From Paraburkholderia sp. BL23I1N1 (lineage in GTDB: Bacteria > Pseudomonadota > Gammaproteobacteria > Burkholderiales > Burkholderiaceae), in the NCBI RefSeq assembly GCF_003610295.1, contig NZ_RAPV01000001.1, positions 2,728,001-2,792,000 on the forward strand: 64,000 nt of DNA. The letters are read 5' to 3'. A program made the translations under genes and the position numbers. Each line of letters starts with the position of its first letter. The stretch's first letter is position 1. The notes below the pieces were generated by a model. The model was not told the origin of the DNA. It ran no database searches and worked only from the letters and a program-made list of their open reading frames with translations. Below are positions 15,496 through 24,463 of this stretch, in pieces.

Positions 15496-17650
15496 GTTCG
15501 TTTGACTCCCGAATGTTGGGCGAAAACCGCGCCTCGCCGTGCCAGTCCGGCAACGCGGATATTTCCCGCATGAGGTTATGCGCGCACGCCATCAGCCATG
15601 CATGCGGCGATGGCCCCTGCTGTGCCTCGCTCGGCTCGTCGAGTGCCGCTTCCTGCTCCAGTGCACGAACGGCCTCCGAGGCTGCCGCCGCACGCGGCGA
15701 GCGCGCCGCCGACGGCTGGGCAGCAAGCCCGTCCGCATAGCGCGCAAGATCGGCCGACGCCTGCAGCAGAACCGCCCGCGCCGCGTCATAGGCAGCGTCG
15801 CGCACGCGCGGATCCCGCACGACGAGCGCATTGTGAAGCGCATTGCCGGCCAGCATGATCTCGCGCGCCTCGCCCAGCACCGTTTGCGCGAGCACCGTCA
15901 ATTGCGCCTGCGGCGCTTCCTGCCAGCTCGGCTCCAGCGCGACACGCGCAAGCATCGCCTCGCAGTCGCCGAGCGACATCCACGTTTGCAGTTGAAGCTG
16001 CGCGTAAGGCAACTGGCCCGCTGCAGCGTCGGCTGCAACCGGCTCGGCAAGCAGCGCGCTCACCGAACGCAACGTGGCCGCCAGCTTCCGCCGCAGCACA
16101 TCGCCCTCGCCCTCGCGCCAGAACGACATCTGGATCGCCGTCGAGACGGCCACGCCCAGCAGGATGCCCACCATGCGGTCGCGGATTTCGGTGAGGTTCG
16201 TGGTGGGCCAGAACCCGGCAAGCAACGCGAGCGAGAACGTGAACACGATCTGAATGCCCGCATAGGCGATACGCTCGGAGCCGGCCGCCACCCATGCCCC
16301 CGCTGCAAACACCGGCAAGCTCATCAGCAGCAGGCCGGTGATGCTGTCGAGGTGCGGGACCACGAACACCACCATGAACAGCGCAAGCGCGCTGCCGGCC
16401 ATCGCTCCGCCGATGCGCAGCATCGCGCGCTGCGTGGACGCACCCAGGCTCGGCAACGCGACGATCACACAGGTAAGCATGATCGTGTGAATGCCCTGCC
16501 AGTCGGCCGCGTTGTAGAACACATAGCAAATCAGCACCGCGAGGAGCGTCTTCAGCGAGAAGCGCACGTAAGCCGGATTGCTCAGTGCGTCCGGCGCCAC
16601 CATCGGCTCCTCGGCCGGCGCGCCGTGCGCGGATGCATCGTGCGCATGGGCGTCACTCAACGCGTGAAGTGCCCGCAGCATCTCTTCAACCGTGGCCGGC
16701 ACGGCCACTGGATCGCGCTGCCCCACGGACGCGGCGCCCACTAAACGATATGGCTGCCCGGCCGCCACCATCGAATCGAGCGCGCGGCAATTTGCACCCA
16801 CCTCGCTCAACACGTTTGCCCCGAACGCCAAGGACGAGGACGCACGGGGGGATTCCGCCTGAAGCTCGCTCGCTGCACGATAAAGACGCGAAACGGTTGC
16901 GATGCAGGCTAGCCGGTAGACCTGCTCCTCGCGAACGCGCGCACTGCGCATCGCCGCGAATTTCAGCAGCTTCTGAAGAGTCAGCGCACCTTGCTGGACC
17001 GAAAGCAGCGAAATCGGCTCGGGCTGCGGGCCGCCGTCGATCACCCAGACCAGTGACGCATCGACGGCCATCAGTTGCCGGTGAATCTCCTCGTTGAGCT
17101 GCAGTTCCGGTTCGGCAGGCAACAGCAGCGAATTGATGAGCAGCGTAAGTGCAATCGGATAGTTCACGGCAACCCATACCCACAGCACCGCGCGAATCAG
17201 AAGTTCCGCCTGGTCGGTCCGGTCCACGAAGGTTTGCACATAGATGATCACGATCGCTACGATGAAGAACACCACCCCGATCTTCAGGACGCGCATCAGA
17301 TAGACGCTGCCCAGAAACAGCAGGCTCGCCACCACGATGCGCACCAGCGGGTAATCGAACGTGAACTTCAGCAGCAGGATCGAGGTGCCGATGGCGAGCG
17401 TCGAGCCAACAATGAACATGATGCCCACCAGCCTCGTGACCACGACGTTCGCCTGCGTCACGTAGAACACGACCAACAGCGAAAGCGGGAGTTCCGGCAC
17501 CTCGAGCGCCATGGACGTCGCAATGACGATCGCGCTCGTGAGCACGCAGCGCAGCATGATGTTGGTGCGTCCCGGATAAGCCGCGAGCTGGCCGCGCAGG
17601 AACGATCCTGCATGAAGCAGGCTGTCCGGTACATAGTCTGCGACTCGCAT
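15482..17650 (-). CDS. FUSC family inner-membrane transporter (AaeB/YccS-like)
   Basis: A 722-residue protein with two hydrophobic blocks (about residues 25-165 and 365-510), each with about six helices, separated by and followed by cytoplasmic regions. This is the layout of the fusaric-acid-resistance (FUSC) family, which includes the p-hydroxybenzoate exporter AaeB. It lies 8 bp after the HlyD gene and overlaps the outer-membrane factor gene, so all three are one operon. Substrate is inferred from family only: weak aromatic acids or similar toxic intermediates, which would suit a catabolic neighbourhood. Confidence 0.92.
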   Translation of the reverse strand: MRVADYVPDSLLHAGSFLRGQLAAYPGRTNIMLRCVLTSAIVIATSMALEVPELPLSLLVVFYVTQANVVVTRLVGIMFIVGSTLAIGTSILLLKFTFDYPLVRIVVASLLFLGSVYLMRVLKIGVVFFIVAIVIIYVQTFVDRTDQAELLIRAVLWVWVAVNYPIALTLLINSLLLPAEPELQLNEEIHRQLMAVDASLVWVIDGGPQPEPISLLSVQQGALTLQKLLKFAAMRSARVREEQVYRLACIATVSRLYRAASELQAESPRASSSLAFGANVLSEVGANCRALDSMVAAGQPYRLVGAASVGQRDPVAVPATVEEMLRALHALSDAHAHDASAHGAPAEEPMVAPDALSNPAYVRFSLKTLLAVLICYVFYNAADWQGIHTIMLTCVIVALPSLGASTQRAMLRIGGAMAGSALALFMVVFVVPHLDSITGLLLMSLPVFAAGAWVAAGSERIAYAGIQIVFTFSLALLAGFWPTTNLTEIRDRMVGILLGVAVSTAIQMSFWREGEGDVLRRKLAATLRSVSALLAEPVAADAAAGQLPYAQLQLQTWMSLGDCEAMLARVALEPSWQEAPQAQLTVLAQTVLGEAREIMLAGNALHNALVVRDPRVRDAAYDAARAVLLQASADLARYADGLAAQPSAARSPRAAAASEAVRALEQEAALDEPSEAQQGPSPHAWLMACAHNLMREISALPDWHGEARFSPNIRESNERDPA

Positions 17651-17658
17651 GGTGCCCC

Positions 17659-18720
17659 TCAGCCGTGTTCCGCTGCGTTGCCACGCCCGGGATTCAGCAC
17701 GGCAACCGCCGACGTGCCGACGCGAAACAGCTCGGGGTTCGGATTCTCCACGCGGATCTTGACCGGAAACCGCTGCGAAACGTGCACCCAGTTGAGGCTG
17801 CGCTGAATGCGCGGCAGGCCGCCCGGCAGCGCCAGCCCGCCCTCGTCCGGCAGCACGCCGTAGCTCACGGAGTCGACCACCCCGCGAAACCGCTGACTCG
17901 TGTCGTTCATCAGATAGACCGTAGCCGGCGTGCCGGTGTGCACGCCTTTGAGTTCGGTCTCGCGGAAGTTCGCCACCACGTACCAGTGACGCGTATCGAT
18001 CAGCGTGAACACCGGCTTGAGCGCGGACGCGAATTGTCCCGTGGAGGTTTTCAGCGACACGACCCGCCCGTCGAACGGCGCGCGCACGGTGGCGTATTCG
18101 AGATTGAGTTCGGCAATCGCGATCTCGGCCATGACCACAGCACGCTGGGCGACGATGGCATCGACGCCGCTCACGGCCGCCGCTGCCTGCTGCGCCTGCA
18201 GCCGTGCGGCGTTCAGTTGCGCGGCGGCCGCGCGCTGGGCGGTGCGCGCGCGGTCGACGTCCTCGGAGGAAACATAGCCCTGCAACAAGAGCGGCTCGGT
18301 CCGGTGCAGGGTATCGTCCGCCTGGACAGCGGCGGCGCGGGCGCTTTCGACCGCGGCCTGCACGGATTTCGCGTTGTACTGCTGCGCATTGACCGTGCGC
18401 TGTGTGAGCTCGATCTGCCGGTCCAGCGCGACAAGGGACGCCTTCGCGCGGGCCAGCGCGTCCTGGTACGGACGCGGATCGATCTGGAGCAGCAAGTCGC
18501 CCTGCTTGACGGCCTGGTTATCGTGCACGGCAAGCGCCACGATGCGGCCATTGACTTCCGGCACGACGTCTGTCGTGTCGGCATAGGCATACGCATCGTC
18601 GGTTCGCGGCGAACGATCGAGCAGCGCGATCACGAAGATCAGCAGCGCGGTCGCGATCAATACCAGCGCGATGGCGGGCCAGGTCTTCTTCTTCGATACT
18701 TTGCCGGCGGTCGTCGTCAT
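17659..18720 (-). CDS. HlyD/AaeA-type periplasmic adaptor (membrane fusion protein)
   Basis: A 353-residue membrane fusion protein. One N-terminal membrane anchor (about residues 13-32, AIALVLIATALLIFVIALL) is followed by the lipoyl-like half (VNGRIVALAVHDNQAVKQGDLLLQID), a helical hairpin of about 100 residues, and the second half with TVRAPFDGRVVSL and NFRETELKGVHTGTPA. This matches EmrA/AaeA adaptors. It follows the YtcA-like gene by 20 bp and precedes FUSC by 8 bp, bridging the inner-membrane transporter and the outer-membrane factor. Confidence 0.93.
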   Translation of the reverse strand: MTTTAGKVSKKKTWPAIALVLIATALLIFVIALLDRSPRTDDAYAYADTTDVVPEVNGRIVALAVHDNQAVKQGDLLLQIDPRPYQDALARAKASLVALDRQIELTQRTVNAQQYNAKSVQAAVESARAAAVQADDTLHRTEPLLLQGYVSSEDVDRARTAQRAAAAQLNAARLQAQQAAAAVSGVDAIVAQRAVVMAEIAIAELNLEYATVRAPFDGRVVSLKTSTGQFASALKPVFTLIDTRHWYVVANFRETELKGVHTGTPATVYLMNDTSQRFRGVVDSVSYGVLPDEGGLALPGGLPRIQRSLNWVHVSQRFPVKIRVENPNPELFRVGTSAVAVLNPGRGNAAEHG

Positions 18721-18740
18721 AAAGCCAAATGCACGATGTT

Positions 18741-19022
18741 TTAGTGAGAGGCGAGCAACCAGACCACAAGCGACAGCACCGCCAATAGAGCCGGATAGAC
18801 CAACGCGGCGGGGCCCACACTATCGCTGCGTTGCGTGCGTTCGAGAATCAGATAGACGATCACCGTGAGCACCACGCCGACGACAATGCAAAACAGCCAG
18901 TCGGGAAAGTAAGCGCCAAGCACGTTGATAGACGGCGCGTCGGTGCAGCCGCTCACGAGCAGGGCAGCGCCGCAGGCCGCTCCCTTCACGCCCATCATCC
19001 ATCCTTCTCTGAGGTACCGCAT
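18741..19022 (-). CDS. YtcA-like small membrane lipoprotein
   Basis: A 93-residue protein with a lipobox-like LVSGC near residue 26, then a conserved 'APSINVLGAYFPDWLFC', and two membrane helices (FCIVVGVVLTVIVYLIL and ALLAVLSLVVWLLA). This is the pattern of the YtcA family, which is regularly encoded immediately upstream of HlyD and FUSC genes, as here. It probably assists the efflux complex. The ATGs at 18998 and 18995 are alternative starts and would shorten the leader to MMGVKGAACGA. Confidence 0.75.
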   Translation of the reverse strand: MRYLREGWMMGVKGAACGAALLVSGCTDAPSINVLGAYFPDWLFCIVVGVVLTVIVYLILERTQRSDSVGPAALVYPALLAVLSLVVWLLASH

Positions 19023-19747
19023 GTCACCGCTCCAAGCTTGTTTTTGTCATTGGCCTGCTCGCTTACGTTGGGTCCTGGCATCTGCGTCACTTGACGCCGA
19101 GCCATGTCCCGAGGGCCAATGCGATGGCATTCTGCCTGATCCTCATCGATAGCAGAACGGAAAACCGCATGCGGAAAACGCATGTCATCCATGCGCTCCA
19201 CAGTCGTGAACTTTCATATCGCCCTGCTACTCGATGCGCTATGACGGGTATCGCAAGAACATCTCCGCGAGAGAAAAGCGTACCTCGACATCCTCTGCAA
19301 TGGCATGGACGTCATAACATCGATTCCCGTCGTGCACCTGGGCGGCGCCGAACGGTTGCGCGAGCAAAGGCGGTCCTTGATTACGCCGACGAAGCGACGG
19401 TCGATAACGATCGGGCTGACTCGAAGGACTCACCTGAAGGTGTCGGGAAGGTTGCCGACTGATAGCGCGCATCGCAAGATGCAGGCCTGCACGATGCTTG
19501 AATACGTATCGGTCCCGGATCCGTGGGACGTTGGCGTCGGGCCGCAACACGCACAATAAGCCGATGTTCGTTTGCCCGAACGGCGCTCTGCTCGGCTTCA
19601 GCGCGGATTCAAATCGGAGCGCCCAGAGAATACCGTCGATATTCGTTTAGCTGGACGGTGCGGCACGCTTAACCGGGATAGGCCAAGGGCGTCCGTCTCG
19701 CGAATCGAAACTGAGTACTGTGTGCGGTCCATTCAATTGAACAAAAC
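19023..19747. other. Intergenic stretch upstream of the efflux operon
   Basis: A 725-bp interval that must contain the efflux operon promoter. No regulator gene is present beside the pump, which is unusual for this class. Open frames such as plus 19091-19462 and minus 19239-19556 show no family motif and poor codon bias, and I do not call them. Confidence 0.5.
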
Positions 19748-20065
19748 TTATTGGCTAGCGCCCTGTCCAATCCCCGCCTTTTTCTGGGCATTTTGCAGAT
19801 TCTGCGGGTAATCGGGATCGCTGCGGTAAGGCTGATAACCCGAATCTTCAAGCTTCTTCAACTCGGCGTTCTTTTTCGCGCGCGCCTCCTTGCGGGCCTG
19901 CTTGCGCTGCGCCTTCGTGGGCTGCGTGGCGGATGCAGCAGCCTTTGCCGCGGCCGTCCCGTTTGTGCCTGATGCTTCGGCGTTTTGCGCAGACGCGGGC
20001 GTAACCGCGCCGACGCCCAAAGAGGCCAAGGCAAAGAGGATCATCATTTGTTTGACGCTGTGCAT
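19748..20065 (-). CDS. Small secreted DUF4148-like protein
   Basis: A 105-residue exported protein. A signal peptide ends at about residue 26 (VTPASA), followed by an Ala-rich linker, a strongly basic block (TKAQRKQARKEARAKK) and a C-terminal motif 'ELKKLEDSGYQP...DPDYPQNLQNAQKKA'. The GY(Q/N)P...YP.(N/D)LQ.A pattern is typical of short DUF4148-type proteins that are common in Burkholderiaceae. Function is unknown; they are often induced by stress. It is monocistronic, with a 252-bp gap to the acyl-CoA ligase gene. Confidence 0.75.
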   Translation of the reverse strand: MHSVKQMMILFALASLGVGAVTPASAQNAEASGTNGTAAAKAAASATQPTKAQRKQARKEARAKKNAELKKLEDSGYQPYRSDPDYPQNLQNAQKKAGIGQGASQ

Positions 20066-20317
20066 TTTCTTTCTCCTGTTCTCTCATGTCGGACGACATG
20101 TCGAAAAGACATTGCGGGACTTCGCAACTATCCGTGCTCACGTCCTCGACCGCTACTGCGCAAGCGTGGCGTGGTACAAGCAGCACCACATCAGGCCGCG
20201 CGATCTGTTCAAAAACTGGCTCTGGCAAACTTTTCGGATTTACGCGCCGGATGCAGGTACGTGTTTCGCCCAGTACTGCAATAAGCGTCTTGCCGAAACC
20301 ATCCACTGACATGCACA

Positions 20318-21847
20318 TTACTCATCGAGCTTGTACAGTTCTTTTCGAAGAATCTTGCCGGTGCTTGTCTTGGGCAAATCATCGACAATCTGATAGAGCC
20401 GCGGAACCTTGTAAGCGGCCAGCCTCTCACGACAGTGCCGCTCGAGATCTGCCACATCAAGCGTTACTCCGGATCTGGCGACGACATATGCCTTCGCCAG
20501 CTCACCCTTGGTCTCGTCTAAGATGCGACCGACGGCCGCCATGGCAACGCCCGGATGCTCAGCAAGCACGCGCTCGAGTTCCGCCGGGTAAATATTGAAC
20601 CCGCCCGTAATGATGAGGTCTTTTGATCGGTCCATGATGAAGATGAACCCGTCTTCATCCATTCGCGCCAGGTCACCCGTGCGCAGCCATCCGTTATCGA
20701 GCAGCGTTTCAGCAGTTGCAACGGAATTCCCGACATATCCTTGCATTGTGACCGGGCCGCGTATCTGCAGTTCACCGACTTCACCCGCGGCGAGGACGCT
20801 TTGGCCGTCGTCGCTGTTGGCAATGCGTGCCTGCAGGTGCGGCAGTGCAGTTCCGATCGATCCGTGCTTCTTTGGTCCGTAGAGCGTTTGTGTAGTGCCC
20901 AAACCGCCGAGTTCGGTCATGCCCCAAAGTTCGATCAGTGGGCATCCGAATGCTGCCTCCACGGCGCGCATCTTCGCTTCCGGCATTGCCTGCCCACCTA
21001 CGGTAGCCCGGATCAGAGACGATAGGTCATATTCTCCGAGCTGCGGGAAATCGAGCATGTACATGTACATCGTCGGAACTCCCTCCAACAATGTCGCGCG
21101 ATAGCGCTGAATGCTTTCGAGCATCCGTGCCGCGTCGAACGTCCGATGCAGCACCAGCGTGCCGCCATACGCGAACATCGTATGCATCACGATGTTGCCG
21201 TAGACATGCGTGCATGGCAGCGCGCTGACAACGATGTCATGCGCGGTGCGCACGTGCATGACGGCAGTCATCGCTGTATTCATGACAATGGCTCTGTGCG
21301 ACAGCAACGCTCCTTTCGGATGCCCGGTCGTACCGGAGGTATAGCCGATCGAGCACGGATCGTCGAGGCTGATGCCTTCCACCGGATACCGCCTCGACGG
21401 GAGCGGCTCCTCTGCAAGAAGCTCAGCGAACGATATCGCGCCGGCAGGTACGTCGTCGCCGAATGCAATCTGCCATTCCAGTCGGGTCCTGTGCGACACC
21501 GCTTGCAAGGCACTGATCTTCTCGGCCGCACCGATCACCGCACGTGCACCGCAATCGTTCATCGCGTACGCGGCTTCGTCGGCAGTCAGCATCGAGTTCA
21601 ACGGATTGACCACCGCGCCAATCTTCACTGCGGCGTAGTACCCGATTATCCACTCGGGGCAATTCTGCGCGTACAGTGTGATGCAATCGCCACGCATGAG
21701 CCCCAGTCGCTCGAGTCCCGCGCACAGTGCAGATGACGCGCTATCGAGTTCGGCAATCGTCCAGCTTCGACTTTCGAATATCAGTGCGACCTTGTCTGGT
21801 TGGCGCTGCGCGCTCCGGGTGATGAATTCGCCGACAGAATTGTGCAT
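20318..21847 (-). CDS. Acyl-CoA synthetase (class I adenylate-forming ligase)
   Basis: A 509-residue AMP-dependent acid:CoA ligase. The phosphate-binding loop is YTSGTTGHPKG (about residues 168-178), followed by LIELWGMTELG (A5), LDNGWLRTGDLARMDEDGFIFIMDRSKDLI (A7/A8, with the hinge Asp) and the catalytic lysine motif PKTSTGKILRKEL at the C-terminus. It is close to medium/long-chain or short branched acyl ligases (FadD3/DitJ-like size). In context it could activate the acid produced by the aldehyde dehydrogenase to the CoA thioester used by the enoyl-CoA hydratase at 28621. Confidence 0.9.
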   Translation of the reverse strand: MHNSVGEFITRSAQRQPDKVALIFESRSWTIAELDSASSALCAGLERLGLMRGDCITLYAQNCPEWIIGYYAAVKIGAVVNPLNSMLTADEAAYAMNDCGARAVIGAAEKISALQAVSHRTRLEWQIAFGDDVPAGAISFAELLAEEPLPSRRYPVEGISLDDPCSIGYTSGTTGHPKGALLSHRAIVMNTAMTAVMHVRTAHDIVVSALPCTHVYGNIVMHTMFAYGGTLVLHRTFDAARMLESIQRYRATLLEGVPTMYMYMLDFPQLGEYDLSSLIRATVGGQAMPEAKMRAVEAAFGCPLIELWGMTELGGLGTTQTLYGPKKHGSIGTALPHLQARIANSDDGQSVLAAGEVGELQIRGPVTMQGYVGNSVATAETLLDNGWLRTGDLARMDEDGFIFIMDRSKDLIITGGFNIYPAELERVLAEHPGVAMAAVGRILDETKGELAKAYVVARSGVTLDVADLERHCRERLAAYKVPRLYQIVDDLPKTSTGKILRKELYKLDE

Positions 21848-22009
21848 GTGAACTCCCTGCGCCGAAGGTCCGGCATTGGTGTATACGGCGCATGCGCGGA
21901 GGGGCGTGGCCTGGTGGCCGTCGGGCCCTCTCCCGCATTTGCATTCACGCGGACGATCAGATGGAAGTCCGGCGAATTTGACTTGAATGGTGACAACGGC
22001 GCGAACGAA

Positions 22010-23146
22010 TCAAAAGTTGTGTCTTATGCCGAACAGGAAGCCCGATTGCCCTTGTCCAGGCGCTGGATCCGCACCGGTCGCATTCGTACCACTGACCGCA
22101 ACGGCCGCTTGTCCCTGATTCCATACATGGCCGCCTGTGACATAAACCGACGTTTGCTTGGAGAGGAGATAGGACAGGCGCAGCGCGACTACCCTGGACG
22201 TGTTGTCCGTTTCCTTGTATGTCAACTGTCCGCCCTGCACGACAAATATGAGTGCCGGTGTGAACCAATAGCTGACACCGGCGTATACCGCATCGCTCTG
22301 CCGTTCGGTTGGGTTTCCGTCATTGATTCGCCGTACGAAGCCGCCGCCGATCGTCGCCTGCCCGATCTTTACGTATGCGTTAAGCGTTGCGCGGGAATCG
22401 TGCAGCTTGCTGCTGGTCAGTCTGGCCGCTGCTCCAGGTCCACCGTAGATTCGCTCGTAGGAGGTCGATACCCCGCCCCAACCCGCATCATACTTTAGCA
22501 TTGCTGAATAATCCCTGCACGCATTGGCATCGTCCGGCGAACGCCCCCCGCAATTCGAGCCGGCCGGGGCCGCCGCACTATCGCGCCCGAAGCTATACGT
22601 TGCGCCAAAGTCGAGGCCTTTGTACCGTACGCGATACACGATCGAATTGTCGACCCGCGCGTTCGCGAGGTACGGATCGACCGCAGCCCACGTGTAAGCA
22701 TTGGGACCCATGACGTCTGAGCCGGCGAAAACGAGGTAGCTCATCGTGTATTGACGCCCGAACGAAAGGCTACCCCAGTCGCCCGAAATACCGACGAACG
22801 CCTGGCGCCCGAATAGTCGTCCGCCTTGATTCAACGTGCATTGCGATGGAGAGAAACCGCTCTCGAGCGTGAAAATGGTCCGATTTCCGCCGCCGAGATC
22901 TTCCGTTCCGGTCAGCCCCCATCGGGAAGGATAGTTGCCCGAAAGCGAAGGCATCCGCCATACCGACGTACGCGCGACACCGACGTTGTTTACGTACTCG
23001 ATACCTGAATCGATGATTCCGTAGAGCGTCACGGACGACTGGGCATGCGCGACCCCGCCGGTAGCCAGCAGCAGCGTGAGCGCGCACCGAATCTTGCGTG
23101 CGCGTGCGTCGGCCTCGCACATGCTGTGAATTGCGTGGACCTTCAT
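22010..23146 (-). CDS. Outer-membrane trimeric porin (Gram-negative porin family)
   Basis: A 378-residue porin. The leader is long (about 35 residues, ending GGVAHA), after which the mature protein begins QSSVTLYGIIDSGIEYVNNVG. Conserved blocks are GLTGTEDLGGGNRTIFTLESGF, LFGRQAFVGISGDWGSLSFGRQY and a terminal FGIRHNF with the last Phe. The ribosome site GGAGGAG is very strong. It is flanked by the acyl-CoA ligase and the alcohol dehydrogenase on the same strand, so it is likely part of the second LDI-associated catabolic group and brings in its substrate. Confidence 0.93.
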   Translation of the reverse strand: MKVHAIHSMCEADARARKIRCALTLLLATGGVAHAQSSVTLYGIIDSGIEYVNNVGVARTSVWRMPSLSGNYPSRWGLTGTEDLGGGNRTIFTLESGFSPSQCTLNQGGRLFGRQAFVGISGDWGSLSFGRQYTMSYLVFAGSDVMGPNAYTWAAVDPYLANARVDNSIVYRVRYKGLDFGATYSFGRDSAAAPAGSNCGGRSPDDANACRDYSAMLKYDAGWGGVSTSYERIYGGPGAAARLTSSKLHDSRATLNAYVKIGQATIGGGFVRRINDGNPTERQSDAVYAGVSYWFTPALIFVVQGGQLTYKETDNTSRVVALRLSYLLSKQTSVYVTGGHVWNQGQAAVAVSGTNATGADPAPGQGQSGFLFGIRHNF

Positions 23147-23324
23147 ATGTCTCCTCCGGGAATCCCGTCCGATTTTAGAAGTACTATTTGATGGACGGCG
23201 AGTGACGGGTCAATTGTGCTTCTCCTCCATTCCGCGACGAAGACCGACCTCACGCCGGCGCGACCGAAATCGCACTCGGCGTTCCTGCCAAGCGGCCTTC
23301 AATGTTGAGATGCGGATCTGCCCC

Positions 23325-24428
23325 TCACGGAATAACGATCGCCTTCAATACTTCGCCCTGCTCCGATGCTTGAACGGCCTCGTTGATTTGCGAAAGTGGG
23401 TACTTTTTGATCAGCCGATCGAACGGAAAGCGCCCCTGCTTCCATAGATCGATGAGTTGCGGAATGAAGATGTCCGGGATGCTGTCGCCCTCGATGATTC
23501 CCCTGACGTTCCGCCCAAACAGGATGGAATTCAGATCGAGCACGACCTCAGTCCCCAGTGGAGCGACACCGATCACGCCACAGGTGCCGGTCAGCCGCAG
23601 GCAATCGACAGCCTGACGCACAACCTTCGGAATCCCTGTGCATTCCAGCGAATATTGAACGCCTTCTCCCGCAGTAAGCGACTTGATTCTCTCTACAGGA
23701 TGGCCGTCGGCGGCGTTGATCGTGTGTGTTGCCCCCAACTCCTCGGCGAGCGCGAGCCTGCTGGCGTTGAGATCGACTGCGACGATCGTCGTGCATCCCA
23801 CCACTCGCCCTGCCATGATCGCGGACAGCCCGACCGACCCGGCACCAAACACCGCAATGCTCGACCCGGCGCCAGGCTTGAGTGCGTTCATCACGGCCCC
23901 CGCACCGGTCTGGATGCCGCAGCCAAGCGGCCCCATGATCTCGATCGGTACATCGTGGCGCACTTTGACGACGTTGCGCTCGGTCGCAAGAGCGAATTCA
24001 CCGAACGATGACTGGGCAAAGAAGTACCCCGCGAGCTTTTCGCCGTGCGCCGAACAGCAGGGCGACGAACCATCAGGCCGCGCACCTGAAAAGTTGCGTG
24101 CGTAAAGATCCGGGCAGTAGCCGTACAGTCCCTTCTGGCAGTTCGCGCACACACCACAACTCGCATAGGTAAGCACGACGTGATCACCCGGCGCGACCTT
24201 CGTGACGGCCGCGCCCACCTGCACCACGACGCCGGCCCCTTCGTGGCCGAGTACAGCCGGCAATGGCGTCGGGAAGTACTGGTCGCGCACGACCATGTCG
24301 GTGTGACATATGCCGGTACCGCGTATCTCGACAAGCACCTCGTGCTCGCGCGGCGCATCGAGCTGGATCTCTTCGAGTTCGAACAGGCCCGACTTCTCCC
24401 TTACTACAGCAGCTCTGATAGCTCGCAT
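23325..24428 (-). CDS. Zinc-dependent MDR alcohol dehydrogenase (benzyl alcohol / geraniol dehydrogenase-like)
   Basis: A 367-residue medium-chain dehydrogenase. The catalytic zinc ligands are C41 (GTGICHTD) and H62 (GHEGAG); the structural zinc site is C91, C94, C97 and C105; the cofactor fold has GAGSVGLSAI and an acidic residue after the second strand (AVDLN), favouring NAD. The sequence most resembles aryl/allylic alcohol dehydrogenases, the group containing geraniol dehydrogenase GeoA. I place the start at the ATG 24428, which has GGAG eight bases upstream. A longer frame to 24734 adds a non-homologous Arg-rich leader and is rejected. It lies 35 bp after the aldehyde dehydrogenase gene, so the pair forms an alcohol-to-acid oxidation unit. 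Confidence 0.92.
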   Translation of the reverse strand: MRAIRAAVVREKSGLFELEEIQLDAPREHEVLVEIRGTGICHTDMVVRDQYFPTPLPAVLGHEGAGVVVQVGAAVTKVAPGDHVVLTYASCGVCANCQKGLYGYCPDLYARNFSGARPDGSSPCCSAHGEKLAGYFFAQSSFGEFALATERNVVKVRHDVPIEIMGPLGCGIQTGAGAVMNALKPGAGSSIAVFGAGSVGLSAIMAGRVVGCTTIVAVDLNASRLALAEELGATHTINAADGHPVERIKSLTAGEGVQYSLECTGIPKVVRQAVDCLRLTGTCGVIGVAPLGTEVVLDLNSILFGRNVRGIIEGDSIPDIFIPQLIDLWKQGRFPFDRLIKKYPLSQINEAVQASEQGEVLKAIVIP

Positions 24429-24463
24429 GGTGGTGTTCTCCAATTTTTGCGCCGTGGTCTGCT

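Noticed and set aside
13654..18744. Long plus-strand open frames (13654-14862, 15539-16744, 17665-18744) across the efflux operon
   Set aside because: All are antisense to the OMF, FUSC and HlyD genes and have the composition of shadow frames.
21146..21736. Plus-strand frame of 196 codons inside the acyl-CoA ligase gene
   Set aside because: Antisense shadow without motifs.
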